Shown: positions 51,084 to 59,984 of the stretch, one piece after another
Numbering within the stretch: position 1 is the first letter of the stretch
Layout: each line of letters starts with the position of its first letter
Assembly (NCBI RefSeq): GCF_019823105.1
Contig: NZ_CP081958.1
Coordinates: 1,426,001-1,490,000 of the forward strand
Source: Halobaculum magnesiiphilum
GTDB lineage: Archaea; Halobacteriota; Halobacteria; Halobacteriales; Haloferacaceae
DNA length: 64,000 bases
Reading direction: 5' to 3'
Notes under the pieces: generated by a model
The model's database searches: none
Told to the model about the DNA's origin: nothing
The model's input: the letters and a program-made list of their open reading frames with translations, nothing else
Program-made: the position numbers and the translations under genes

Positions 51084-52037
51084 TCAGAGCGCGCCGAGGT
51101 CGACGGCGTTCATCTGCTCCTTGTACCGGTTTCTGACCGTGACGACGGTCACGTCGGCCACGTCCGCGACCTCCGATTGGGTTCGCTTCTCGTCCGACAG
51201 CATCGACGCGAGGTAGATCGCCGCCGCGGCGAAGCCCGTCGGCGACTTCCCGGCGTGCAGTCCCTGGACGGTCGTCTCGTCGACGATGCGCGTAGCGCGG
51301 CGCTTCACCTCCTCCGGCAGCCCCAGCTCCGAGCAGAACCGCGGGACGTGCTCGGCGGGGTCCACCGGCTTCAGCGCCAGGCGGAGTTCACCGGAGATGT
51401 ACCGGTAGGCCCTCGCGATCTCGCGCCGTTCGACGCGCGCGACGCCGACGAAGTTGTCGAGCGAGCGGGGGATTCCCTCCTGGCGACAGGCGGCATAGAG
51501 GCTCGCCGTCGCCATCGCCTCGATCGACCGCCCGCGGATGAGGTCCTCCTGCAGCGCGCGGCGGTAGATCATCGAGGCGACCTCCCGGACCGACCTCGGG
51601 ACGCCCTGTGCCGAGGACATCCGCTCGACCTCCGAGAGCGCGAACCGGAGGTTGCGCTCGCCGGCGTCCTGCGTGCGGATGCGCTCCTGCCACGTGCGGA
51701 GTCGCTCCATCCGCGAGCGCTTCTCCGCTGACAGCTGGCGACCGCTCGCGTCGCGGTTGCGCCAGTCGATGCTGGTGGTGAGGCCCTTGTCGTGCATCGT
51801 CCGGGTCATCGGCGAGCCGACGCGGCTCTTGCGGTCGCGCTCGGCGGCGTTGAACGCCCGCCACTCGGGGCCCCGGTCGACGGTGTCCTCCTCGACGATC
51901 AACCCCGTCGGCTCGTGTATCAGCTCGCCGTCGTCCGTGCGAACGAGCTCCTCCTCGTCCACCTCGTCGGGATCGATCGTGTCGAGGTCGCGATCCTCCG
52001 AGCGGTCGCGTTCGCGTTCCCGCTTCGTGGTCGTCAC
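51084..52037 (-). CDS. tfb: transcription initiation factor TFB without Zn-ribbon cysteines
   Basis: 317 residues. Two cyclin-like repeats (about 120-210 and 215-310) are intact, with VPRSVREVASMIYRRAL and the DNA-contacting C-terminus VADVTVVTVRNRYKEQM. The B-reader/linker region GPEWRAFNAAERDRKSRVG is kept. The Zn ribbon is degenerate: canonical CEDCG is HEPTG (residues 41-45), and the first CxxC is absent. TFB recruits RNA polymerase through the ribbon, so this paralogue may act differently. A TCAAAGC box about 27 bp upstream supports the start. Confidence 0.9.
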   Translation of the reverse strand: MTTTKRERERDRSEDRDLDTIDPDEVDEEELVRTDDGELIHEPTGLIVEEDTVDRGPEWRAFNAAERDRKSRVGSPMTRTMHDKGLTTSIDWRNRDASGRQLSAEKRSRMERLRTWQERIRTQDAGERNLRFALSEVERMSSAQGVPRSVREVASMIYRRALQEDLIRGRSIEAMATASLYAACRQEGIPRSLDNFVGVARVERREIARAYRYISGELRLALKPVDPAEHVPRFCSELGLPEEVKRRATRIVDETTVQGLHAGKSPTGFAAAAIYLASMLSDEKRTQSEVADVADVTVVTVRNRYKEQMNAVDLGAL

Positions 52038-52312
52038 TGAGTCGCTCGCGTCACACCCGTCTCCGGGATCAAAGCAGCCGTGTTCGACCGTGTTGTACCC
52101 ACGGGGGTCGGGGCGGGCGACCGGGTTCGAAAACGCTCGAACCCTCGCTGCGTACGTGCCGGCATTGCGATTACTTTCAACGGAGTGTTAATCATAAACG
52201 TTCCGCCGGGATCGCGGTCCCCGACGGACCTTGCCAACACGTGTCACTGCGGAGGAAGAATTAAGAATTACGCCCGCAACGGCGAAGGTACGACGAACCA
52301 CGGAGGCTCCCA

Positions 52313-52516
52313 ATGACCGACCACACCACCCTCACACCCCGCTCGCCGCTCGGTAGCGACGGGGACGGGTGGTCGGTCGCCGGCGCCCCCGCTGCTCCCG
52401 CCGCCGTCCGTGCCGCGTTCGCCGCGCCGAAGGCGAACGCGACCGGGACCGGCGTGGGTGCGGCCGCGGGGAATATCGCCTCCGCGTACGGACCGTCCGT
52501 CTCCATCGCCGCGTGA
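52313..52516 (+). CDS. possible small Ala/Gly-rich protein (67 aa)
   Basis: 67 residues, rich in Ala, Gly, Ser and Thr, with no membrane helix of full length and no motif. It is supported by a ribosome-binding sequence GGAGG (52300-52304) 8 bases before the ATG and by an A/T-rich block GAATTAAGAATTA (52256-52268) that could be its TATA region. An overlapping opposite-strand frame has no such signals. No homologous family is recognised, so it may be spurious. Confidence 0.45.
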   Translation: MTDHTTLTPRSPLGSDGDGWSVAGAPAAPAAVRAAFAAPKANATGTGVGAAAGNIASAYGPSVSIAA

Positions 52517-52702
52517 TCCGGCGACGTGTCTCGGGGTCGACCCGAGCGGAGGCGGACGCCGTTTTCCACCTACCGTTCACGATCCCGTGACTCCGTCAGC
52601 CGGCTCGCGCGGCCGACCCGCTCCCCGGGAAGGCCCGCAGTCGCGTTCGAGCCGCGCAGGGAGTCTATGTCGGTCCACCGACATCGACTGGCCGACGCCA
52701 GC

Positions 52703-53005
52703 ATGACCATCGCAGTGTCCAGAGCCGCACCCGGCGACCTCGCCGAGGGTGCCGAAACAAAGCTCGCCCGCGCCGACGCGGTCGGCGCCGTCGAGTCGCT
52801 CGACATCCGCGGCCTCCAGCCCGGCCTCAACGACCTCACGGTCGAGGCCGACGCCACGGTCGCGCTCGCGAGCGACGCCGGCGAGGACCGCGAGGCCGTC
52901 GCCGACGCGCTCGCCGAGACGTTCGGCGTGAACGACGTGTCGGTGACGGCCGTCCGGTCGGTCCCGCCCGATAGCGCCGACGGCGCCGCCGTCGCCGGCG
53001 AGTAG
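52703..53005 (+). CDS. conserved small protein upstream of pus10
   Basis: 100 residues, acidic, with an alternating helix/strand pattern (VSRAAPGDLAEGAETKLARA, then ALAETFGVNDVSVTAVRSVP). No Cys, no membrane span. It ends 58 bp before pus10 and is probably co-transcribed. An upstream ATG at 52667 would add 12 residues. The family is not recognised. Confidence 0.6.
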   Translation: MTIAVSRAAPGDLAEGAETKLARADAVGAVESLDIRGLQPGLNDLTVEADATVALASDAGEDREAVADALAETFGVNDVSVTAVRSVPPDSADGAAVAGE

Positions 53006-53063
53006 CGGCGGGGTCGTCGCCGGCGACCGAAAGGGCCTACCGCCCGCCGCGACGAAGGCCGGT

Positions 53064-54596
53064 ATGACCGACTCCGACGCTCCCGCGGACGCGTCCGTCG
53101 CCGACGCGGACGCGGACGAAGCCGTCGACGCCGACGCCGACACGGACGAACCCGCCGGCGGCGACACGGACGAACCCGCCGGCGGCGACACGGACGAACC
53201 CGCCGGCGGCGACACGGACGGGACGGACGCGACCCCCGCCCCCGACGTGCTCGACACCGCCCGCGCCCTCCTGGCGACGGGACCGCTCTGTGACCACTGC
53301 CTCGGCCGCCCCTTCGCCGAGCGCTCGTTCGGGCTCGGCAACCACGAGCGCGGCCACGGGCTCCGTGTCGCCGTGGCGCTCGCGGACGACGACGATTTCC
53401 GACCCGGCGCCGCGGGCGACTGCTGGGTGTGCGAGGGCGTCTTCGAGCGCGTCGACGAGCTCGCCGAGCGCGCCGCCGACGCGGTCGCCGACTACGAGTT
53501 CTCCACCTACCAGGTCGGCACGCGCGTCCCGCCGCTGGCCGAGGAGAACGACCGCTTGCTCCGGGAGGACGCCGGGATGGACCCCGACGCCGGCGAGCCG
53601 CTCCGCAAGGAGCTCAACCGCGAGGTCGGCAAGCGCATCGGGCAGGTCACCGGGGCCGAGGTCGACTTCGAGCGCCCGCACGTCCAGTTCCTCCTCGACG
53701 TGGACGCCGACCGCGTGGAGGCGACAGTCAACTCCGCGCACGTGTACGGCCGCTACCGGAAGCTGGAGCGCGACATCCCCCAGACGGAGTGGCCCTGCTC
53801 GGACTGCCGCGGCTCCGGCAGGCAGGGACGCGAGCCGTGCGACACCTGCGACGGCTCGGGCTACTTGTACCCCGAGAGCGTCGAGCAGCTCACCGCGCCC
53901 GTCGTCGAGGACGTGATGGAGGGCGTCGACTCCACCTTCCACGGCGCGGGCCGCGAGGACGTGGACGCGCTGATGCTCGGCACCGGCCGCCCGTTCGTGA
54001 TCGAGGTCGACGAGCCCCGCCGCCGCGCCGTCGACGCCGAGCGGCTGGAGGCGGACATCAACGCCTTCGCCGAGGGGAAGGTCGAGGTCGAGGGCCTGCG
54101 CCTGTGTGAGCACACGATGGTCGAGCGCGTGAAGGAGCTGAACGCCACCAAGCGCTACCGCGCGCAGGTGGAGTTCGGCGCCGACGTGAGCGCCGACGAC
54201 CTCGCGGACGCGGTCGCGGACCTCGACGGCGCGACCATCGAGCAGTACACGCCGAACCGGGTCGATCACCGGCGCGCCGCGAAGACGCGGACCCGCGTCG
54301 CCCACGAGGTGACGGGCGAACTGGAGGACGCCCGCCACGCGACGGTCGAGGTCCACGGCGCCGGCGGGCTCTACATCAAGGAGCTGATCTCCGGCGACGA
54401 GGGGCGCACCGATCCCAGCCTCGCGGGGCTGCTCGGGGTCGACAGCGAGGTGACGGCGCTGGACGTGCTCGCGGTCGAGGGGCGCGACGAGCCGTTCGAG
54501 CACTCCGGGTTCTTCCTGAAAGACGGTCGCGCCGACGGCGACGGCGGCGAAACCGGCGACGACGACAGCGACGACGGGAACGGAGACGAGGAGTAG
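53064..54596 (+). CDS. pus10: tRNA pseudouridine synthase Pus10
   Basis: 510 residues. It forms pseudouridine at tRNA positions 54 and 55. Zn ligands are C76/C79 (LCDHCLGRPF) and C120/C123 (CWVCEG). The catalytic segment is GREDVDALMLGTGRPF, with Asp299 or Asp301. A CxxCxGxG pair (CSDCRGSG, CDTCDGSG) is at about 245-266. The N-terminus has a haloarchaeal acidic extension containing three copies of DTDEPAGG (26-49), encoded by exact 24-bp DNA repeats. TrmY, which methylates the product at position 54, is in the same window. Confidence 0.94.
   Translation: MTDSDAPADASVADADADEAVDADADTDEPAGGDTDEPAGGDTDEPAGGDTDGTDATPAPDVLDTARALLATGPLCDHCLGRPFAERSFGLGNHERGHGLRVAVALADDDDFRPGAAGDCWVCEGVFERVDELAERAADAVADYEFSTYQVGTRVPPLAEENDRLLREDAGMDPDAGEPLRKELNREVGKRIGQVTGAEVDFERPHVQFLLDVDADRVEATVNSAHVYGRYRKLERDIPQTEWPCSDCRGSGRQGREPCDTCDGSGYLYPESVEQLTAPVVEDVMEGVDSTFHGAGREDVDALMLGTGRPFVIEVDEPRRRAVDAERLEADINAFAEGKVEVEGLRLCEHTMVERVKELNATKRYRAQVEFGADVSADDLADAVADLDGATIEQYTPNRVDHRRAAKTRTRVAHEVTGELEDARHATVEVHGAGGLYIKELISGDEGRTDPSLAGLLGVDSEVTALDVLAVEGRDEPFEHSGFFLKDGRADGDGGETGDDDSDDGNGDEE
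53139..53210 (+). repeat. three exact 24-bp coding repeats in pus10
   Basis: Units 53139-53162, 53163-53186 and 53187-53210 are identical and in frame, each encoding D-T-D-E-P-A-G-G. Identity at every third base shows recent slippage or unequal exchange. Confidence 0.9.
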
Positions 54597-54627
54597 CCGG
54601 TCGGCCGGCCCGACCGCGAACCGCACG

Positions 54628-54633
54628 CTTTTG
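54628..54633 (+). promoter_or_regulatory. TATA-like box for rnhB
   Basis: CTTTTG centred 26 bp upstream of the ATG at 54657, fitting a leaderless transcript. Confidence 0.5.
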
Positions 54634-54656
54634 CCGTCGCTCGCGGACCGTGAGCC

Positions 54657-55397
54657 ATGCTCGGCGCAGACGAGGCGGGGAAGGGACCCGTCCTGGGGCC
54701 GATGGTCGCCGCGGCGGTTCGCGCCGACCCCGCGGCGATCCCCGACGACGTGGATGACTCCAAACGCCTCTCGCCGGCGCGACGCGAGGAACTGGACGCC
54801 GCCCTCCGCGACGACGACCGCGTCGCAGTCGGCGTCGCCCGCGTCACGGTCGATCGCATCGACGACCCCGCGACCGACATGAACACCCTCACCGTCGCGG
54901 GGCAGGCCGAGGCGCTCGCCGCGGTCGCACGCGACGGCGACCGCGCGGTCGTCGACGCCGGCGACGTGAGCGAGTCCAGGTTCGCCGACCGCGTCGCCGA
55001 CGCGGTCGCGGCCGGCGATACGTCGGCCGGAGGCACCGAAGCGGACGACGGAGCGGCGGACGCCACCGGGACGGACGGCGACGCCGACCCGATCGCGGGC
55101 GTCGCCGTCGACGTGACGGCCGAACACGGCGCCGACGAGTCGTACCCCGTCGTCGCCGCCGCGAGCGTCGTCGCGAAGGTGGAACGCGACCGGATCGTCG
55201 CCGAGTTGGACGCCGCCTACCGCGACCGCGGCTACGACGGGATCGGCAGCGGCTACCCCTCGGACCCGACCACCCGCGAGTTCCTGCGGGAGTACGTCGC
55301 CCGCGAGGGCGATCTACCGGAGTGTGCCCGCACGTCGTGGAGCACCTGCGACGACGTGCTCGCGGCGAACGAGCAGTCGGCGCTCGGTGAGTTCTGA
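54657..55397 (+). CDS. rnhB: ribonuclease HII
   Basis: 246 residues. The start [17 protein letters not shown] carries the first two acidic catalytic residues (D5, E6). Further acidic ligands lie in VVDAGD (about 100-103) and later. The motif [17 protein letters not shown] and the C-terminal [14 protein letters not shown] are typical. It removes RNA primers and single ribonucleotides from DNA. A Thr/Gly/Asp-rich insert (about 120-143) is a haloarchaeal addition. It follows pus10 in the same direction but has its own TATA-like box. Confidence 0.92.
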   Translation: MLGADEAGKGPVLGPMVAAAVRADPAAIPDDVDDSKRLSPARREELDAALRDDDRVAVGVARVTVDRIDDPATDMNTLTVAGQAEALAAVARDGDRAVVDAGDVSESRFADRVADAVAAGDTSAGGTEADDGAADATGTDGDADPIAGVAVDVTAEHGADESYPVVAAASVVAKVERDRIVAELDAAYRDRGYDGIGSGYPSDPTTREFLREYVAREGDLPECARTSWSTCDDVLAANEQSALGEF

Positions 55398-55480
55398 TCC
55401 GCGCGTACTGACATCGGTTTCTCGCGGTCGATCCCCGCGTTTCGAATCGCCCGATACCGTCGCGGATCGGAACAGGTGGA

Positions 55481-55819
55481 TCAGCGAAACGGCGGCAGCC
55501 GCCAGCCGTAGGCGACGAGCGCGGCCGCGGCGAGCAGCGCCGCGACCGCGAGCAACGGGATCGGAACCCCCACGTCGGCCAGCGTCCCGAGGACGACCCC
55601 CGACAGCGGGATCAGCACGAACAGGCCGGCGATCACTCCCGCGAGGACCGTCCACACGGACCCGGAGCGGTCGTCGCGATGGTCGAGTTCCTCGCGGACG
55701 ACGCGGCGGACGATGCGCTCGACGTCGGCCTCGGTGAGCGGTTCCCCGTCGTCCTCGAACCGCTCGCCGTCCTCGGGAGGGTCCGCGGATTCAGGCCGGT
55801 CGGCTGACTCGGAGGGCAC
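55481..55819 (-). CDS. two-TM membrane protein with acidic N-terminus
   Basis: 112 residues from a GTG at 55819. An acidic region (about 1-50, with EADVERIVRRVVREELDHRD) is followed by two spans (about 56-78 and 85-105). No ATG suits this frame. The GTG lies about 27 bp downstream of a GAAAAAC box (55844-55850), supporting a leaderless start. No family recognised. It is downstream of secD in the same direction. Confidence 0.68.
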   Translation of the reverse strand: MPSESADRPESADPPEDGERFEDDGEPLTEADVERIVRRVVREELDHRDDRSGSVWTVLAGVIAGLFVLIPLSGVVLGTLADVGVPIPLLAVAALLAAAALVAYGWRLPPFR

Positions 55820-55843
55820 ATGCGTCGAGTCACACGAACGGGA

Positions 55844-55850
55844 GAAAAAC
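55844..55850 (-). promoter_or_regulatory. TATA box fixing a GTG start
   Basis: GTTTTTC on the minus strand, 25-31 bp before the GTG at 55819. Confidence 0.5.
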
Positions 55851-55896
55851 GTTCGCCGCGTCGGGGCGGGCCAGGTCGGGGCAGCCCGGGACGGGT

Positions 55897-57462
55897 TCAG
55901 CGGTCGGTCAACAGCGCGCGGAGGATGTCCCCGTACGCCGGCCGGGTGATGAGTACCCCGACGAGCACGCCGAGGATCGTGAAGATGGCGAAGCCCTGGA
56001 GGTCGCCAAGCGAGAGCCACGGCGAGGCCAGCGGCGCCATCGCGACGATCGTCGTCGCCGCGGCGGCGCCGACCACCCAGAACGCCTTCCGGAAGCGCGA
56101 CCGGAACACGCGCCGGGAGTTTACGTCGCCCTCGGCCATCACCTCGTCGGCGATGATCACGAGGTCGTCCACCCCCGTCCCGATGACGGCGATGAACCCG
56201 GCGATGACCGACAGGTCCAGCGGGTACTGGATGAACGCCGCGAACCCGAGGAGGACGACCACCTCGGAGAAGGCGGTGACGACCATCGGCGCGGCCACCT
56301 TCGGGTCGCCGTAGCGGAAGAACACCACGCCCGCGACCGTGAACACCGCGAGCAGCCCGATGATCAGCGAGTCCCGCTTGAAGTCCTCACCCTGTGCGGC
56401 GCTGATGGCGGTCGCGGTCCCCTCGTCGAGCGCGAGTCCGGCCGGGAGCGCACCGGCGCGGAGGTCGACCGAGACCTGCTGGGCGCGCTCGAACGAACCG
56501 GTGACGAGGATGAACTGCGGGTCCTGAGCCCACTCGCCGTTGCGCATCGACTGCGCGAGCGAGGGGTCCATCCCGAACGAGGAGACGACGCTCCCGTCGC
56601 GGATGATCAGGATACACGGCTCGGTCGACTGTGGGTCGTCGCTGTAGGTGCACTCGGTGCCGCCCTGTCCGGCGACGCCCGTCTCGACGAACTGATCCTG
56701 AACGCGCTCGGCCTCGCTTTGCCGGACCGACACGGGGACGTGCGGCCCGGGACCCTGCCCGCCCTGCTGGGCGGTGCCGACCGTCTGGAAGTCCTCCTGC
56801 CGGATGACGGTCGTGTTCACGTACTCGGTCGTGTTGTTCCGCTGGACCTGATGGTACGCCGCGATCTGGACCGTCCCGCGGGAGTTCACCAGGTCGCGAA
56901 CCTCGCTCAGGTCGTCGTTGGGGACCTCGATGAGCACGAAGTCGCCGTCGCCGATCGTCCGGACCGTCCCCCCGGAGAGGCCGGCGGCGTTGATCTTCGA
57001 TTCGAGGACCTCGATCGTCTGCTGGCGGGTCTCGTCGGTGACGCCGTCGCGGACGGTCTCGTACTCGTAGCCGGCCGCATCGAGCGCGTCCCGGAGGTCC
57101 GACTGCGTCGCGTTCTCGCTGACGAGCTCGACGGTGCCGCTGGTGTTCGTCGAGAACCGCGCGATCACGTCGGAGCTGTCGCCGGTTTCCAGCTCCGCGG
57201 CGACCTCGCGCTCGACCTCGGCGGTGTCGTCGCCTCCGAACTGCACCTCCTCGGCGGTGACGCCGACGAGGGGCGCGCGGATCCGCGACCCGCCGGAGAG
57301 TTCGAGGCCGTACTGGAGGTTCGTCGCGGTCTCCTGGGCGGCCGGTCCTTCGCTCCCGGACGGCTCGAACGCCGGCGCGAACAGGAACAGCGACGAGAGC
57401 ACGAGCATGAACACCAGCAGGACGACCCGCCAGTTGTCCTTGGCCGTCTCCCAGGTGCTCAT
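55897..57462 (-). CDS. secD: protein-export membrane protein SecD
   Basis: 521 residues. The first span (about 13-31) precedes a large external domain starting with YGLELSGGSRIRAPL. The C-terminal five spans begin near 365 and include DLSVIAGFIAVIGTGVDDLVI, the conserved Asp-containing segment. With SecF it assists Sec-dependent export and membrane insertion. Haloarchaeal SecD is typically about this long. Its ATG overlaps the secF stop by 4 bp. Confidence 0.93.
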   Translation of the reverse strand: MSTWETAKDNWRVVLLVFMLVLSSLFLFAPAFEPSGSEGPAAQETATNLQYGLELSGGSRIRAPLVGVTAEEVQFGGDDTAEVEREVAAELETGDSSDVIARFSTNTSGTVELVSENATQSDLRDALDAAGYEYETVRDGVTDETRQQTIEVLESKINAAGLSGGTVRTIGDGDFVLIEVPNDDLSEVRDLVNSRGTVQIAAYHQVQRNNTTEYVNTTVIRQEDFQTVGTAQQGGQGPGPHVPVSVRQSEAERVQDQFVETGVAGQGGTECTYSDDPQSTEPCILIIRDGSVVSSFGMDPSLAQSMRNGEWAQDPQFILVTGSFERAQQVSVDLRAGALPAGLALDEGTATAISAAQGEDFKRDSLIIGLLAVFTVAGVVFFRYGDPKVAAPMVVTAFSEVVVLLGFAAFIQYPLDLSVIAGFIAVIGTGVDDLVIIADEVMAEGDVNSRRVFRSRFRKAFWVVGAAAATTIVAMAPLASPWLSLGDLQGFAIFTILGVLVGVLITRPAYGDILRALLTDR

Positions 57463-58355
57463 CGTGCCACCCCTTCGAACTTGTACCAGCGAAGCAGCGA
57501 CACGTTGAGCAGGTACGTGTTCATCAGGTCGGCGACGAGCCCGAACACGAGGATGGTCCCGATGCTCGCGAGCAGCCCGATGCCGAAGAACGACGCGACG
57601 ATCGCCATCACGGCCATCGCCGCGATCGAGGTGAGCGTCATCGTGACGCCGGTGCGCATCGCGCGGTAGGTCGACTCGTAGAAGTCACCCGAGCGCCGGA
57701 GCACGCTGTTGTTCAACAGGATGTCGGAGTCGACGGAGTACCCGATGAGCATCAGCAGCGCCGCGACCGTCCCGAGCGTGAGTTCGATCCCGAGGGCGTT
57801 CATCAGCGCGACCGGGATGACGATGTCCGAGAACGCCGAGATCACGACGGCGATGCTGGGGACGAACGTCCGGAACAGCGCGAACACGAGCGCGGCCATC
57901 CCGGCGAACGCGGCGACGACGCCGATCAGCGCGCGCTGTTGGGTCTCCGACCCGAAGGCCGCGCCGACGCCCTCGATCGACCGCACGTCGAAGCCGGCCT
58001 CGCCGGCCTCGGATTCGAGCTGTCGGGTGAACTCGTTCTGTGCGGTCTCGGACCCCTCGGTCTGGAAGGTGACGATGTACACGTCGCTGGTTCCGACCCG
58101 CTGGATGCTATCTGGCGTCGCTGTGAACGCCTCGCGGATGTCCTCGCGTGCCTGTGTGTCGCTCGGAGCGTCGACGGCGACCCGGAGTTCCGTCCCGCCG
58201 GTGAAGTCGAGCCCGGGGTCGACCGGCGCGCCCGTCGTCGCGTACGCGCCGCCGATGACGAGGAGGGCGACGGTCAACACCACGAGCGGGATCGCGGCGA
58301 GTTGCCGGTTGGAGTACCGGGTGTAATCGACCTCCGGTACCTCGAATCGAGCCAT
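57459..58355 (-). CDS. secF: protein-export membrane protein SecF
   Basis: 298 residues with six spans. After the first helix comes GLDFTGGTELRVAVDAPSD, the SecF external domain. The membrane part contains LMLIGYSVDSDILLNN and SVLRRSGDFYESTYRAMRTG, both family hallmarks. It works with SecD in the translocase. A TATA-like GAATAAG (58379-58385) about 27 bp upstream supports the ATG. secF and secD are translationally coupled. Confidence 0.94.
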   Translation of the reverse strand: MARFEVPEVDYTRYSNRQLAAIPLVVLTVALLVIGGAYATTGAPVDPGLDFTGGTELRVAVDAPSDTQAREDIREAFTATPDSIQRVGTSDVYIVTFQTEGSETAQNEFTRQLESEAGEAGFDVRSIEGVGAAFGSETQQRALIGVVAAFAGMAALVFALFRTFVPSIAVVISAFSDIVIPVALMNALGIELTLGTVAALLMLIGYSVDSDILLNNSVLRRSGDFYESTYRAMRTGVTMTLTSIAAMAVMAIVASFFGIGLLASIGTILVFGLVADLMNTYLLNVSLLRWYKFEGVAR

Positions 58356-58663
58356 GGGTTCCGGTCCCCCCGCGCCCCGAATAAGCCTTCTTCTTCACGG
58401 CTACCGCCGTTTCAGCCGGATCCACCGTCCACGGTGCCGATCCCGTGCGATCCGGGCGTGTGCTTCCCCCGCCCTCCTCGGCGATCGGATTCCCCTCGGC
58501 GGTGAACACGCCGGACGGCGAACGCACGCCATACAGTGAATCGCGCGATATCGAATCCGGCGGTTACCGGACGACCCCCGAGTTCGGCTCCGTGGACTCA
58601 CGTCCGATGCCGCGCGGGCACGCCGGCGACAGGTCGATGTACCGACGGCCCGTACTCCGACCC
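58356..58663. other. 308-bp divergent intergenic region
   Basis: This spacer between leftward secF and the rightward 58664 gene holds the secF TATA-like box (58379-58385). A weak GATGTAC (58636-58642) near -25 of the rightward gene could be its box. I see no further gene, repeat or strong hairpin here. Confidence 0.5.
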
Positions 58664-58975
58664 ATGAGCGACGACGCGGCGCGCGTGGTGCTCTCGTTCC
58701 CGGACGGCCTGAGCGAGTGGGGCCGCGACCAGATCCGGACGGACCGCTACCGCAACTACCTCCGGCGGATGCTGGACGAGCCGCGCGTCGGCGACGAGCG
58801 CGAGGAGTTCGTCGACATCGGCTGTTGTGGCGACTCGCTGGATCTCACCTTCCGCGTGGAGGCCGTCGAGGGCGGGACCCGCGTCGGCGACGGGACGGTC
58901 GTCGAGTTGATCGAGCGCGCCGGCGACGTGGAGGGCGGCTGGCGCGTGCAGTCGGCCGCCGGGCCGACCGAGTGA
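58664..58975 (+). CDS. conserved haloarchaeal protein (103 aa), unknown
   Basis: 103 residues, soluble. The N-terminal half reads RVVLSFPDGLSEWGRDQIRT then YRNYLRRMLDEPRVGDERE. The core has FVDIGCCGDSLDLTFRVE, with a Cys-Cys pair. Strand-rich C-terminal part. Only an in-frame ATG near a weak A/T-containing box suggests the start. It could be a metal-binding or redox-linked protein, but no family is recognised. Confidence 0.65.
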   Translation: MSDDAARVVLSFPDGLSEWGRDQIRTDRYRNYLRRMLDEPRVGDEREEFVDIGCCGDSLDLTFRVEAVEGGTRVGDGTVVELIERAGDVEGGWRVQSAAGPTE

Positions 58976-59335
58976 GCGGCGCGCGCAGAGCCTGAGAGCG
59001 AGCCGGAAGCAACCGGGGAAGAGCCGAGAGCGGGCCGGAAGGATCCGGAAACGTCACCCGCGAGTCGGATCCCGGTCGCCCACGGCGACGACGCTGCAAC
59101 CGTGGCGGTCGCGTCCGGACGGTGGCGGTCGTCGGAGCGGATTCGGAGCGGATTCGGAGCCGAACTACCGCGTTACCCCGTCAGCGACGCCTCAGCCGAG
59201 AAATACAGCCGGACGGCTGATCCGCCCGAGCCGGCATTGAATATCGCGATATGGAGTTTACCACTCGATGCGACGAGGGGGCAGTTCGGAGAGAATATCG
59301 GTCCGAACGGGCTGAGAAGTGTCGATCTCGGGGGG
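58976..59335. other. 360-bp convergent intergenic region with palindrome and short repeats
   Basis: This gap between two convergent genes contains an 11-bp tandem repeat CGGAGCGGATT (59133-59143, 59144-59154, plus a partial third). It also contains a perfect 12-bp palindrome ATATCGCGATAT (59241-59252) inside an A/T-enriched patch (59232-59265). No coding frame is convincing. The A/T patch might be a remnant promoter or protein site. Confidence 0.5.
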
Positions 59336-59902
59336 TTAGGGCATGTAGCGAACGACGACGACGCCGGGGGCCGCCCGGATCTCCACGCGGTTCACGCCGA
59401 GGCGGGCCGCGCGGGTTCGGCTGGCGTCGGCGTCGTCGAGTACGTCGTCGACGGCCCGGTCGGTGTCGTCCTCGGGGACGGAGATGACGTGGATCTCGCC
59501 GGTGCCGGCGCGCTCGGTTCGCGTGAGGTCGCCGACGGGCTGGTCGGCCGCGAGATCGAGCGAGTGCTGGGTCGGCGGCTCCTCGCTCTCCTCGACGGGG
59601 ATGTGGCGGCGCTCCTCGACCTCGACGAGCTGCCAGGAGACGTTCATCGGCGGGTCGGGGGCGACGACGCCCTCGACGGCCTCGCCCTCGGCGACGCCGG
59701 GGTTCGACGAGAGGGTGTGTACCTGGCCGGAGGCGACGTCGCGGAGCACGGCCGAGCCGTCGTCGGCGTGGGTGACGAGGAACGTGCCGTCCTTCTCGCC
59801 GTCGCCGGTGTCGGCGGGGCCGGCGTCGCCGGCGGCGGCCGCCAGCGCGTCGCGGACGGCGTCCAACTCGGATCCGTCGGATTCGGGGTCGCGGTCGGTC
59901 AT
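59336..59902 (-). CDS. DUF5812-type haloarchaeal protein
   Basis: 188 residues. The segment GTFLVTHADDGSAVLRDVAS then GQVHTLSSNPGVAEGE (about 39-75) is the core I associate with family DUF5812. The rest includes MNVSWQLVEVEERRHIPVEE and the strand-rich C-terminus VEIRAAPGVVVVRYMP. No membrane span or signal. A CTTTTGC run (59925-59931) near -27 supports the start. Function unknown. Confidence 0.8.
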   Translation of the reverse strand: MTDRDPESDGSELDAVRDALAAAAGDAGPADTGDGEKDGTFLVTHADDGSAVLRDVASGQVHTLSSNPGVAEGEAVEGVVAPDPPMNVSWQLVEVEERRHIPVEESEEPPTQHSLDLAADQPVGDLTRTERAGTGEIHVISVPEDDTDRAVDDVLDDADASRTRAARLGVNRVEIRAAPGVVVVRYMP

Positions 59903-59984
59903 GAAGCGGGGTAGGCGGTCGAGACTTTTGCCCGTGTCGCTCCGTGGATACGGCGGCGACGGGGAGTAGAGCCGGTCGAACCGC

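Noticed and set aside
52261..52569. Minus-strand frame of 102 codons opposite the small 52313 gene
   Set aside because: It has no promoter or ribosome-binding signal and an Ala/Pro/Arg-biased sequence typical of shadows.
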